Of a stretch of DNA of 64,000 bases, positions 11,632 to 23,300 are shown piece by piece. Below the pieces are notes generated by a model. That model searched no databases. It was not told the origin of the DNA and worked only from the letters and a program-made list of their open reading frames with translations. The DNA lies in the NCBI GenBank assembly GCA_025526915.1, contig JAHLKH010000111.1:1-64000 (forward strand), written 5' to 3'. The number at the start of each line of letters is the position of its first letter. Position 1 is the first letter of the stretch. The position numbers and the translations under genes were made by a program. The DNA is from Entophlyctis helioformis. Its lineage: Eukaryota; Chytridiomycota; Chytridiomycetes; Chytridiales; Chytriomycetaceae.

Positions 11632-14600
11632 TCAAGCAACAGCATCATGGAGTGCATCCTGCACCTTGAGGCTGCTCTTGAGGAGGCTGAGGCTGGCCAT
11701 CGCGCGGCCAGGCGACGCGGACCGCGGCCGGCCACTTGCAACCGCCCAAAGCGGCACGCCATCGCCCGCCGTATCCGCAGATGCAGACTCATATCTGGCG
11801 GCGGCTGGCCTGCCGCGATGATGGTCGTCACGTCTCCCTGCACCGCTTGATGATGACTCGGCAGACCCCGTGCTTGATGACGACGCAAGTGACGCCGTTT
11901 TGCGCGCATGGACACGCGTGCGGCTGCTGGTCGTGTATGCGGATGTGTGCCGTGCAGGCACAGCTGGCCGTCGGCCGCCGTCTCGCAGACTCGACGACCA
12001 CGCGAGCGCGGCCGCGTCTGTGCCGACATCGCTCATCGCCTCTCCGCCCGCCTTGGGTTTCGGGCCTGCCGATCCACCCGTCGCCACGCCGCCGCTGCCC
12101 GATCCCGTTGTTCTGCCGCCACTTGCACCACGGCTGTAGCCACGCGTACCGTCACGAGACTTTGATCGCCACGTCTCGGTCGGCCGCTCGTATCCTCTCG
12201 TCTCGCGCTTCCTGCGTTCCGGCTGCATCCCGCCAGCACCCGCGCTACCACGGACAACACTGGCAGCCACAATCTCCCGCAGTATCGTGATCTGGTCGCC
12301 TTTGGTCTCCATGGTCAGTATGACGTTGCGCAACTCATCGCCAAGCGTCTTGAGCGTGCGGTGTGCGCCAAAGTCAGTGGGATCGGTGATGCCGCTGGAC
12401 GATGCCGCAGTGGCAGCCACAGACTCGTAGTCGGCGACAAGCGCGGTGTACTGGCGTCGCAAGTCGCGGAACTCGTCTTCGAGGAGCGCGAGAACAGACC
12501 GGAGCGACTCGGTGCCGGTGGACTGGATGTCGCGGGCAATAGCGGCACGCATGTCAGCCGAGACAACAATATCAGGCCCGGTCTGTGTGTCTGTGGCGTG
12601 GTGGCTGGAATGCCGGCCGCGGCCCTGGCTGCGAGCGCGTGAACGGCCGCGACGGTCCGTGTCGGGATCAGAAGTCGCCTCTGCAGCGTGTGCGTGTGAG
12701 TGCGGGCTGCGGTGCCGGCTGCTGCTGCCCTTGGGCTCGACCACGTGGATCGTTCGGCTCCGCGACCGGCTCCCACCCGTCTCGCCTGGTTGCTGCTGTT
12801 GGTGGTGGCCTTGATGCGTGCATGGCCCGCCAGTCTTGCGTTTAGAGCATACCGAGCACAGGCCTGGATTGTGGGCCTTGAGCAGCGAGAACACGCGCTG
12901 CAGGTTGGCAGTCACCGAAAACGACTTGCCCGTGTTCTAGATGATCGTGCATGTCATACAGTCAGTCGATCAGCTGGTCACATCAGGCATGGCAAGCAAG
13001 CAAACAAGGGCTGCAATCATGTTTACCGTTCCAACAATAAACGGCATCTCGCGGCCAGTCGGCTCGTCGCCATGCGCCTGCTCGACAACAAACGGCATCT
13101 CGATAGGCGGCCGTTTGCGCACATGTGCCGATGATGCCTGCGTATGTTCCTGCAGTCTTGACACGGGCCCTCGTGTGCCGACCTTGCGCCACGCAGGATT
13201 GCCACTCGCCGTTCCTCCACTGCCACTCCCACTGACAACAGCCGCCGCAACAGCCGCCTTGCGACTCCCGGGAGGTGCAGACGCAGCAGAGAGTCCCAAC
13301 GCGCCATGCTTGGATTTACCACGTCCTGGCCGGTTGCTGCTGTTGCTGTTGCCGCGGAGTTGCACATCCACGGCCGTGTCGCCACGGCCATCGGAATCCG
13401 TAGACGGAGTGATCTCGCTGCTAGCCAAATCCGAGTCGAGCGCAGCGTGGCGTCTTCGGCCACGCCGTCAGCAGCAGCAGCAGCATTCCCACTGCCGCTC
13501 TTTGCGCCATTGCTCTTGCGGCCACCCGAATCGCGCTTGACCTTGTCGATAATCCGCTGCTTGATGACATCTTTTTCTTGCTGCAGTTTCCGCATTGCGG
13601 CCGTCTGCCCTCCGTGGCCGTGGCTGTCGCGGTCACGACTCTCAAGACCGCCGCTGTCGCCATCATCCACCAGGCGCCGCGCATTGCGCGCGAGTCGCTC
13701 GGCTTCAATCTCCTGCTGCAGCTGATGCACCTCACGGTCGGTCAAGAAACTCTGGTCGTCACGCCCCGCTTGCGGCTGGTACGTCATCGGTTGCCGTGAC
13801 TCGTGCTGGTGCGGTAGCGACTGGCCGTACCGGTCGCTCAGAGGTGCGGTATCCGTGGCAGCAAGACTACTCAGGTACGCCTGCGTGTCAAGCGGGGCCG
13901 GGTACCCTTCGTATGCATCGCCAGCATTGCCGCCACCGCCATTGAGGCTGCGGTGAAACTCTTGCAGATGCGATGGGAAGAGGGATGGCGGGTATGGGTC
14001 GGGCTGGCGGCCGTAGAGATGGGTATCAAATGGCAGTGGAGCCGAGGCAGGCGGTGCGGGATTCGAGGCAGCTGATGCGCGGAGCTTGATTGCGGGTTCA
14101 GACGACGGTGCCGCTGACGCAGGCACTGATGTGCGAGGCAGGGGAGCTGCTGCGCTTGGACGCTCGCGGCTCAGGTCGCGCACACGCTCCACGCGCGCCT
14201 TGAGGTCGCTAACCTTTTGACGCGCCTCTGCAATACTTGCAAGCGTATCGTTGGTTGTCAAATTCGGCGGCTGTGGCGGCGGTTGCTGTGGCTGTGGTGG
14301 CTGAGCTTGCAATGGCGGTTCTGAAGCAGACACAACCGGTGGATTGGACGTAGTTGCAGCACTGGCAGCAGCAGCAGTAGCAGCAGCGACACCGCCAAGT
14401 GGCTGCTGAAGAGACTGCTGAAGCTGCGCGAGTGTCGTGGACTGCTGCTGGTGGTGGTACAGGAGCTTGCGAGTGGTGCTCAGCTCGCGCTCCAAGTCTG
14501 TGATCTTGTCCTTGGCGGCCACCTTTTCTCCTTCCAACCGGCCGACGCGCTCCTGCAGAGTCCGCAGCGCATTGACAACAGCTACATCGAATGGCATCGT

Positions 14601-16947
14601 GTCAGATCCAATGGTGGACAGTATGCTTGAGCAGAAGGGCAAGTCTCTCACCTCGAGTGTTTTCATCGGCAGGCACACTTGCGAGCGGGCGGTATGAATC
14701 CTCGGGTTCTTGAAGGGTATGGTTGCTGGGTCGCCTGTGCGTGTTTGTGGGATCTGTTGAATGTTGCGCCTCGCGATCAGACGGCTGCAACTGCTGCTGC
14801 TGCTTGGATTGCTCAGGAGCCGCGTCAGACGAGATGTGTGCGGTGCCAAGACGGATGGACTCGAGCCGTTCGCTGAGATTCTGCAAGCCATAGTTGTAGC
14901 CAGTCTTTGAACCATGGCGCGCGCCACTTCCGCTCGTTTCGGTTGCTGCCGTTTGCTGTTGCTGTTGCTGCTGCGACTGCTGTTGCTGCTGTTGCTGCTG
15001 TTGCTGTTGTTGCTGTTGTTGCTGCTTCTGCTGCTGTTCTGATAATGCAGATGGTTGCGAGTCTACCGCATCAGAATGGCCAACAGACTGACGCGCTTCT
15101 GACCACAGCCGCGCAGCAGGACTTGACTGCGCAGAGACGGCATTCGATGTCTGGAACGACAGCGGCCGCGGCGTGCGCATATACGACTCGTCGTCTGTGG
15201 TCGATACGTCCACACGCGCAAAGAGAGCATCCGTGTCCTGCGTGAGCTCAAAGCCGTGGTTATGGCTCATGCTGTCTTCTCCAACAAACAGACGGTCGTT
15301 CAGCATGGCGACGTTGTGGTCAAGCGAGAAAACATGTGCTGGCTGCGGCTCCACATGGTCCATTTGGAAAGCGCCGGCTGTCAGCGAAAACGACGGCCCT
15401 GCGCCGCCATCCTGCTCCGATCTTGCTGACGGCTGGGACGGCTGAGGCTGCAACGATCCCAAGACGGACGACGTGGTTGTTGCTGGCGTTGCAGTCGTTC
15501 CTCCAGCCGTCGCGCCTGCAGACGAGGAGATGGGTGCTGATGCAGCTGATGCAGAAACAGGCGGAAGCGGCAAGATCGGGGCAGTAAACGACAGTGTAAA
15601 GTCGCTGATTCTGCCACTGCTGTCGATGCCGCCATCCAGCCCACGCCCACCAAGACCATGGATGGCGTCAATCGTGTCAATGCCGTCGATGGTGCTGTGG
15701 TTCAGCCGCAGATCGGTCAAGTCGGACTGGTCCGGCTGCTGTCGCGAGTTGAACATGGCCGACGTGTTGGCAGTCGCGTCGACGGCTGGATGGGTATTAG
15801 CAACACCTGGAATACCTGAGCCAAAGATGGCGCTTGACTTGGCAGTTGGATTGGTGCCTGGAGCAGCCGCAGCAGCAGTAGCATCTGTCCGACGGGGGGC
15901 CATGTCACGCTCGGCCAAGCGCTTAAAGTCGTCGAGATCCTGCCGCAGCTGGAAGCTGATGTCGCGGAACTCTTGCTCGATCGACGACGTGGTGGACATG
16001 CGGGCGGCAGATCCGATGGACGACATGGAAACGCCTCTGTTGCTGGCAAGCATCGACGCGAACCCCGTCGTTGATGAGGCAGCGCCGTGGCCGTTGGCAG
16101 CAGGCGGGTGGAGAGTAGGTGCAGACGAGCTGAGGACAGCCTGGTCTTCGCCAAGGCCAGACAACGACTTGGGCATGGGCAGGGGCATTTCCAATGCGTG
16201 CGGGCCAGACGTTCTGGTGTCGCTGATGCCAGTGTGGATAAACGGCTGGGCAGCGTCTTTGGCGCGCAGGTCGCGAGGCTGGTCTAGTGGGTTGGTAGTC
16301 GCAAGGGCCGGAGCGGTGGTCGTTGGCGTGGGCGTGACCAATGAGCGAATGTGGCCAAGGGGCGTGGTGGACGAAGCGCGTGCTGGCAGGAAAGGCGGAC
16401 GCGACGACGACTCTGGCACGTAGGCAGACGGCGCAGAGCCAGCGGCTGGGCCGGTATCGGCACCATCCGAGCGGAGGTGGCCACGGCCGGTGCTGGCTGC
16501 GACCGTGGCAGCAGATGTGGTCGCAGATGTGGTCGCAGGTGCAGATACGGTCGCAGGTGCAGATACGGTTGCAGACGCAGACGCAGCAGGCAGATTGCCA
16601 GTGCTGCTTGTCGAGCCCGCGGCAGGAACAGCAGGAACAGCAGGAACCGCAGGAACCGCAGAAAGGCCGCCGGATGCCGACAGGAGCGACGAGTCGTCGA
16701 TGGCGCTCGGAGTATCTGAGCGCAGGACAAGGCCCGCGGCGGTGCCCGATGCGATGCCCGAGGCCGGGCTCATGCTCATGCTCAGGCCGATGCGGTCGCT
16801 GAACGGCGGCAGGCGGGACGAGTCGAGCGGCGCCTGCGCGAGCTGGTCGATCTGGCGGTCGAGCTCGCGCAGCGCATCCTCGTTGCGGCGGTCGAGGTCG
16901 GTCTTCAGGTCGTGCGACAGCGCCTCGAGGATGAGCGACGTGCTCAT
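11632..16947 (-). CDS. CEP57: Large Cep57/Ppc89-like centrosome or spindle-pole-body protein
   Basis: Start at 16947 (MSTSLILEALSHDL). Exons are 16947-14652, 14581-13027 and 12936-11632. The introns are 70 nt (GTGAGA...GATGTAG with a CTGAC branch) and 90 nt (GTAAAC...CATCTAG). Exon lengths sum to one base short of whole codons, agreeing with a single frame break near 13440; repaired length is about 1720 aa. The N-terminal 800 residues are low-complexity with a long polyQ. A coiled coil begins with VVNALRTLQERVGRLEGEK, as in the fungal Cep57 localisation domain. The C-terminal part has NLQRVFSLLKAHNPGLCSVC, then EDEFRDLRRQYTALVADY and GDELRNVILTMETKGDQI, which match the Cep57 microtubule-binding domain shared by metazoan Cep57 and fission-yeast Ppc89. 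Expected role: scaffold at the centriole or spindle pole that binds microtubules. The protein is far longer than known relatives because of its disordered linkers. Confidence 0.8.
14945..15045. repeat. CTG/TTG trinucleotide tract encoding polyglutamine
   Basis: About 30 consecutive CTG/TTG units on the + strand, read as CAG/CAA on the coding strand, give a near-pure glutamine run in the Cep57-like protein. The mixed CAG/CAA units should reduce slippage. Confidence 0.9.
16492..16670. repeat. Short coding tandem repeats in the Cep57-like gene
   Basis: Units of the form GTCGCAGATGTG / GTCGCAGGTGCAGATACG repeat about five times (16500-16570), and a 9-bp GGAACAGCA/GGAACCGCA unit repeats four to five times (16622-16660). 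They encode SAPATV-like and VPA repeats in the disordered N-terminal region. Confidence 0.8.
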
Positions 16948-17490
16948 GGCGGCTGCTGCTGCTGGTTGTTGCTGCTGTTGTAGTTGTAGTTGTGGTGGTT
17001 GTTGCGGTTTCTGTGGCAGTAGCAGTGGCAGTGGCCGGGTGCTGGCTGGCGACCGCACGATCTTGTTCGCGTTGCTCAAAGCCGGACAAGCACGCAGACA
17101 GCTGCACGACAGACCGACAAACGCACGACAGACAAGGCAGCGGCCGCCAGGACGGTTCATTGCCAGAGACCAGAACCACATCAAGCAAAGAGATCTGCAC
17201 GGCGAGTGACTACTGCTTGCCGTCCATGGCCCATCCACCACGACTGCTTTGTCCCAAGGGACATGCTCTCGCGGCTGCACTGCCCGACCGCACAACCAGC
17301 GAAGCATTGACTGTCAACGTGCCCAATATCTCTGGCCCCCTGTGGCTCTCGGATGCTGCTGCTGCTGGGCATAGAGCGGCACCTGAGCAACTGCACTGTT
17401 GTTGGCAAACAGCGATGCTCGACGCGGGCCAAGATACCACTGGACGCGTCTGAAGTGAGCCTCGAACCTTGCTGCATTCACAACAACATC
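16948..17490. promoter_or_regulatory. Divergent intergenic region, Cep57-like / AIG1-like
   Basis: About 540 bp between two head-to-head start codons. CT- and TGT-rich tracts occur (16960-17010), which probably belong to the 5' leader of the Cep57-like gene. No clear TATA box or known operator is visible. Confidence 0.35.
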
Positions 17491-18419
17491 ATGGCTTCAA
17501 CGGTCATCGTCCTGCAGTCGGACCCACAAGCTTCACCCGCGGCACAACCACCACCAAGGCTCTCAGTCACATCGTCGCGTCTTGTCCATCAACACACTCT
17601 GACAACACTGAGGCTCGTGAGCACCGTCCATGTGCTCGCATTCACGCTCTACTACGCGATACCAGACGGCGCAGAGTACTATCGCTACATGACCAACCTG
17701 TCATGGGCCGGCATGGCTCTGTATCTCATGTACGTCCACTCATTCCACTCAGTGCCGTCACCCCCTCGCGGCACACGCTAACAACCATGCGATCCATCAG
17801 CATCGCGTCGGGTCTCAGCCTGGTAGCAACCATCTCGCCGCACTCGCAACCATCAGCATGGCTGTCGGCCGTCTGCAGCACGCTATTCAGCCTGTCGTAC
17901 GCCCTCTCGTGGATCGTGTCCATCATATTCTGGACTCTGCTCGTGAACCTGTTTGACAAGGCATCAACCAGCGACGCTGCGTTCCGGCTGGTCAACTGCC
18001 ACGCGCTCAACTTTGTCATCATGCAAGTCGAACTGTGGACCAACAGCATCCGCGTGCCATTTGCGCACATTGGGCTGCTTCTGGCCGTTCTGGTTGCATA
18101 CACTGGATGGGTGTATCTGCTGCGGTACGCAGGCGGCGTTGGCTGGCCGTACGGCTTCTTTGTGTTTCTCGACATCAAGGAGCGGCCGCTCGTGGCTGTC
18201 GGTGGCATTGTGGTGTTTGTGATCATATTCAGCGCAGTGTTTACCTTTGCCTGGCTGGAAGCACGGTTCCGCGACCGAGTGCTGGACGCCCTGGTCGCCA
18301 AGCGACTCAAGCGAGAAGCACAGGCGATCATGGCCAAGGACAAGACGCAACAGGCACCATCTGCGCAGGATGGACCATCAGGCGTCGTGCGATCGAGCAG
18401 CATGACCGTCAATGAATAA
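17491..18419 (+). CDS. FAR-17a/AIG1-like multi-pass membrane protein, probable lipid (FAHFA-type) hydrolase
   Basis: Exons 17491-17729 and 17801-18419 with a 71-nt intron (GTACGT...CATCAG, branch GCTAAC) give about 285 aa. Six hydrophobic segments are seen, including LRLVSTVHVLAFTLYYAI, WLSAVCSTLFSLSYALSWI, IGLLLAVLVAYTGWVYLL and VAVGGIVVFVIIFSAVFTF. AIG1 and ADTRP are threonine hydrolases whose catalytic Thr and His sit in membrane segments. Here T68 (YYRYMTNLSW) and H147 (LVNCHALNF) fall in the matching places, so activity on fatty-acid esters of hydroxy fatty acids is possible. The C-terminus is a charged, cytosolic-looking tail with Lys/Arg-rich helix. Family assignment rests on the hydropathy pattern and these two residues, not on a search. 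Confidence 0.6.
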
Positions 18420-18459
18420 CTTGGGGAGTGTATTGCAACAAGAAGCCAACAATAAACGG

Positions 18460-20050
18460 TCACATGCGACTCAAGATGGCAGAGATCTTGTCAAAGACAC
18501 GGCGTGGCGCGGTGGTTGCCCAGATAACGTCCATGTGTTCGTACGACTCGATGCACTCGCTATAAACAAGAGGGATGCCTTGGCTGCGACACTCGCGCTC
18601 CAGACGGTCGCCGTCCACAATCAAGTCCTTGCGGCCATAGAATGCGACAATCGGACAAGAGATGGTGCCGAGCCGGTCTGCCAGGATGTCTGGCGTGGAA
18701 AAGTCGGTGTGGGCATGCGGGAGTGTGCTGTCAAAGACGCCAAGATGGCCGCGACGAGCCATCTGCGACCAGTGCAGGATGGCTTTGGTGGATGTGGGTC
18801 GAGGCGTGAACTGAAAATAGACACGCTTGTGCTGCCGATCCCAGTTGGTGTCTGACCTAGAGGTCTGAGAGTGAGCTTACACTCTGATGCTCTACAGCTG
18901 CGACAATGGTACTGGTTCTCACCAGCTGAAGAGGTAGCTGAACATGTGGTAGCCAAGCGATGCAAACACGCCAGCGGGAAAGTAGGCCTGGACGGGGTGC
19001 ATGATGGGCAAGAACTCCTTGACGCCAAAGACGACGCGGTAGACTCGCGGCGAAAGGCTCATGAGATGCCTGATTGGGCCGCTTCTGTTGAGTGGCCATA
19101 TGCATGGTCAGTTTAGCGAGATGCGGTTCGTGGCAGATGGCATCTGGCGTACTTGAGAAGAGGGCCCAGGAACACAGCGGGTGCTAGAGCCACAAGACAC
19201 CGAATGCGCCTGCACAGCTTCGGATTGATCAGCAGTGCCAGAAAGGCCTGCGCGTTGCCCTGCGAGTGGCCAATGACCGAGACCTGCGCATGGCGCGTCT
19301 GGACGGCCACATACTCGAGCATGGTGGGAAAGTCGTGCGTTGCCAGATCGTCGAGGCTCCAGTCCCAAAAGGCGAGCGAGCTTGGGTGATGGTCGACATG
19401 AAGCTTTGTGCAGGCGCGGTTGTTTCCGAGCCACACGTCGAACCTGCTCAGGAGCAAGTGGAGGATGCGTGGCAGGATGCCCGGCAGGATGCATGTCAGT
19501 GGGAGCTGCAGAAAGCAACGAGACGCGAGTGCACGGGAACGCACCCGGCGTCTGCGAGATGGAACGCGAGCGAGGAGCGGCCGCTGGACACAAAGACGCC
19601 TGCGCTCTGAAAGAGCCCGTGGATGAGCAGGACAGGGCCTTTGGTATTCGGGTGGTTGGACGCGCCGTTGGCTCGTGCCGCCGAGCGTGCTGGTTGGCTG
19701 CATGGCGGCGGCGAGCGCCGATGCACGATGCGGTGCAGCTCGAGCACGTGGCCGTCGCTGGTGGCGACCTGGTGCGTCTGGACGTCGAAGCCGTGGAAGG
19801 CGATGTAGTAGGGCACGGACATGGACGCCCGTGGCTGCTGCTGTTGTTGTTGCTGTTGGTGGTGTTGTTGTTGTGATTGTTGTGGTCGTTGTTGTTGTCG
19901 AGGGCGAGCAGACGAGGAAGGCGAGGAAGGCGAGCGAGACGCCAGCGAGGCCACCGCGTGCTGGGCGTAGGCAGCCAGCACGATGAGCAGCATGAGCAGC
20001 GACGACAGCGCATGCGCGGCCATCTGCGCGGCCATCTGCGCGAGCGGCAT
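18460..20050 (-). CDS. LIPA/acid-lipase-family alpha/beta-hydrolase (triglyceride or steryl-ester lipase)
   Basis: Four exons: 20050-19545, 19443-19153, 19084-18923 and 18856-18460. Introns are 101, 68 and 66 nt. The lengths sum to exactly 452 codons. An N-terminal hydrophobic segment (LSSLLMLLIVLAAYAQ) acts as signal peptide or anchor and is followed by a Gln-rich stretch. The lipase-associated start FHGFDVQTHQVATSDGHVLE, the oxyanion region GPVLLIHGLFQSAGVF and the DVWLGNNRA motif are typical of the lysosomal acid lipase/gastric lipase family. The nucleophile is S229 in VIGHSQGNA, with D397 in FYGRKDLIVD and H427 in SYEHMDV completing the triad. It should cleave triacylglycerols or steryl esters in the secretory pathway, vacuole or lipid droplet, as yeast Tgl1/Yeh1/Yeh2 do. 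Divergent from the kinase-WD40 gene. Confidence 0.85.
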
Positions 20051-20314
20051 GGCGAGGCGACGTGACGTGAAACGTTGTGGTCGCGAAGTCGACGCCGACG
20101 CCGCGTTTCATGCAAAGCGTGGACTACTTCGCAGTTGCCCCCAAACCCACCAACCCACCCACCAACCAACCAGCCCGCCTGTCCATAGCCCCACACACTC
20201 GCACACAGCCAGCCGCCACTTGCAAGAACAGTACCAGCCTCTACAGCTTCTACAGTACCAGCTTCTACAGCTTCTACAGTATCAGCCACGACAGCTTCTA
20301 CAGCCGCTGCAGCC
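20051..20314. promoter_or_regulatory. Shared divergent promoter region, lipase / kinase-WD40 gene
   Basis: Only 264 bp separate the two start codons. It contains CCAACCCACC-rich DNA and, just before the + strand start, an imperfect direct repeat of CAGCTTCTACAG (about 20235-20300). Core promoter elements are not recognisable. Confidence 0.4.
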
Positions 20315-23300
20315 ATGAGCGACCTCGACGCCCACAACAACGACGCCAGCCACAACGACGCCGACGCCGACGACCACGCCGACACGCACGAGGCGTTTGA
20401 CAGCGCCGAGGACCTCGTGTACGCCCTCATGGACCTGCACCAGGACATCCTGGCCGCCTCGCAGACGCTGCCCGTCAACACCGCGCAGTCGCGCCGCCTG
20501 CTGGCCCGCATGGCCATCGTGCACACCGAGCTCGACGCCCGCGAGCCCGACCTCGTCAACCCGCCGCCGGCCCTGCACGCCTCGCTGCGCCTGCTGCTCT
20601 CGCTGCTCACCGCCGTCAAGGCCCACTACGCCCGCTACTCGCCCGGCCGCTGGGCCGTCACCGCCGTCCAAGCCGCAAACGACCGCCTCGAGTTCCAGCG
20701 GCTGGTGCGTCGTCGTCGTCGTCGCTGCCATGTCCTGCGATGTCCTGCCTATGCCCTGCCTATGCCTTTGCCCTCTTGCCCATGTCGTCGACTGAGCCCG
20801 CCTATTGTGGCGTCTCGTCGTTTCATCTGCCGAGTGCTGACACGCGGCGCTGCTCCACTGCGACAGACTCGCCGTCTCGAGGTCGCCATCGCCGGCATCG
20901 GCCTGCCCATCGCCATTCTCGACCGCCTGTCGCCAAATGCCCAGGACGACAACGCCGCCATGCAAGACGTGCTCGGCATCCAGCGCCGCGCCGCTGACCT
21001 GCACGCCTCGGCCCTCCGCCAGCGCCGCGATCTCATCCGCCAGCAGCGCCTCGAGGCCCGCCATGCGTCGTCCGGTGCTGCGGCTGCTGCCCTGCACGGC
21101 GATGACTCGGACGACGATCTGGACGACGACGAGCTCGACCACGGCTTCGACGCCGAGGCTGACCTGGACGCCTTTGTCAAGCGTCTCAACGACGAGATCA
21201 ACTTCCTCAAGGCGGAAACCAGACGCAGAGCCGGTTTGCGCTCGGCTCTGCACATCGAGCCGTCGTCCGTCACGCCCGTCTACCAGCTGCCCACAGCCGC
21301 CTCCACATCCGGCGCACCGTCTCCAGCGTCGTCTGGCCGCCCGTCCGTGTCGGGAACAGACGAGCCCGACAACACAAAGAGCAGCATCGACTCGGACACC
21401 ACCGCAACAAGAGATCCCGTCCTGCTCGGCAAGGGCCGCTTTGGATCCGTCGTCCTGAGCAGATACACCAAGCCCGGACAGTCCGTGTCGCGGTCGCTCC
21501 TGTCGCGCAAGAGCGCGGCCATGTCTGCCCGCTCAGGTGCCCCAGACTTTGCCGCCATCAACAAGAAGCTCGAAACAGGTGTTCTCGTCGCCGTCAAGCG
21601 TCTCAACATCCCGTGGGAGGCAGACTTTGACTACGAGCTCGCCCGCCGCATCCAGAAGCAGGAGGAAGCCGGTCTTGGCTCGTGCCTGGTGCACGTCATG
21701 GGCATCATCCGCGAGGGTGCCTTCTCGTCGCTCGTGACTGAATACTTTGAGGCTCGCTCGCTTGCCTACCAGATCGAGACGCGCTCTGCGTCGGCCGCTG
21801 CTTCGGCATTACGCGCGCCACAGCTCTGGTCGTGGCAACAGCGCTACTCCATCGTCCGCAGCCTCGCCGAAGCCATGCTCCGCGTGCACGACGCCAAGCT
21901 GATCCACGGCAACCTGTCCACATCAAACGTGCTGCTGGAGCGCTCAATCGACCGCGTGCGTCTTGCCGACATGGGTCTTGCAGAGAGCGTCTACCGCGAG
22001 TCGCGTGGCCGCGAGATCATCACAGACATCAACACTCGCGCTCCGGAGCTGTACGGCCTTGGCAGCCGCACCTACCAGACGCGCGAATCGGACGTCTTTG
22101 CCTTTGGTATGATCGTCTGGCAGCTGCTGACTGCCGAAGAGCCATTCAAGGGCATGGCAGACTCGGACATTGAGCGCTTTGTCACCAGCGGCCACCGGCC
22201 GCACATCCCGGGCAGCCCCGTGGTTCCGCGCATCTGGCGCCACCTCATCCAGTGCTGCTGGGCCCAAAACCCTGCCGACCGTCCGCCCTTCCGCGCCATT
22301 GTCGACGCTCTTGTCGACTCAGAGGACGACTACTGCCAGCTGATGGCCTTGACCCAGACGCGCACCATCACGGGCAGAGTGAACAAGGCTCTGTCCATGT
22401 CGTCCGTGTCCGTGTCGTCGCTTGCCCATGTCCAGCACGATCCACACCAGCAGCAGCAGCAGCCGAGCCCCTCTGTCCAGCAGGACTCTGCATCGCCCAA
22501 GCCAAACTCGGGACGCAAGCGCTTCATGTTCAACCGCCGAGGATCGACTGCATCGCTTGCATCGGCATCGGCATCGGCATCCACGTCGGAAGGCGCGTCA
22601 CCGCAACCTGCTTCGCCGTCAGCGTCCAAGGAGAAGCGCCGATCGGGCTCGTTTCTGCGCTGGCTCTCCTCGCCGCACTCGCTGTCCAAGGACGGCAAGA
22701 ACCCGCTGGCCGTGGATGACGCGGCCACCTTATCTGCAACGCCTCCAGACTCGCCGCGCACGTCACTGTCGGCTGCGCATGGGCCACAGCCGACCAGACG
22801 CGCCATGCGCTCCAAGTCGGTTGACATGGGCCTGTTCGCTGGCTTCATGTCCAGTTCGTCGCCCTCTCTTGCTGCTTCTTTCGCCGTGCCGCCCACTGAG
22901 CAGGCAGCTGGGCAACAAGGTGGCGCAGCACAAGGTGACGCCAAACCCACGTTGCGTCGGAGTGCCAGTCTCAAGCTCGACATGCAACGCATCGCATCCA
23001 ATGTGCTGTCCAAGTCGCATTCGGCACGGTCCTCCACGGTCGATAGTGTCGAGTACGAGCGCGACACCGAGCCCATCGCCACATCGCCTGCACTGTCCAG
23101 TCCAGGCATACCGTCTCCCATCGACCAGGCGGACGGCAACATGCCAGAGAACGATCCATCAGCGTACCAGCAGGCTCCCTCTGACCTCTCCGCACCAACA
23201 CCCGGCGCCGAGCCTGCCCAGTCGCAGAGACATTCAGTCACGTTCCAGAGCGGCTCTGGGAAGCGCAACTCGCTGCCCAGCATCGGCCTCAAGCTGTTCC

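Noticed and set aside
19108..20619. 503-codon minus frame overlapping the lipase
   Set aside because: Different frame from the lipase exons, which join in exact phase and carry the catalytic triad.
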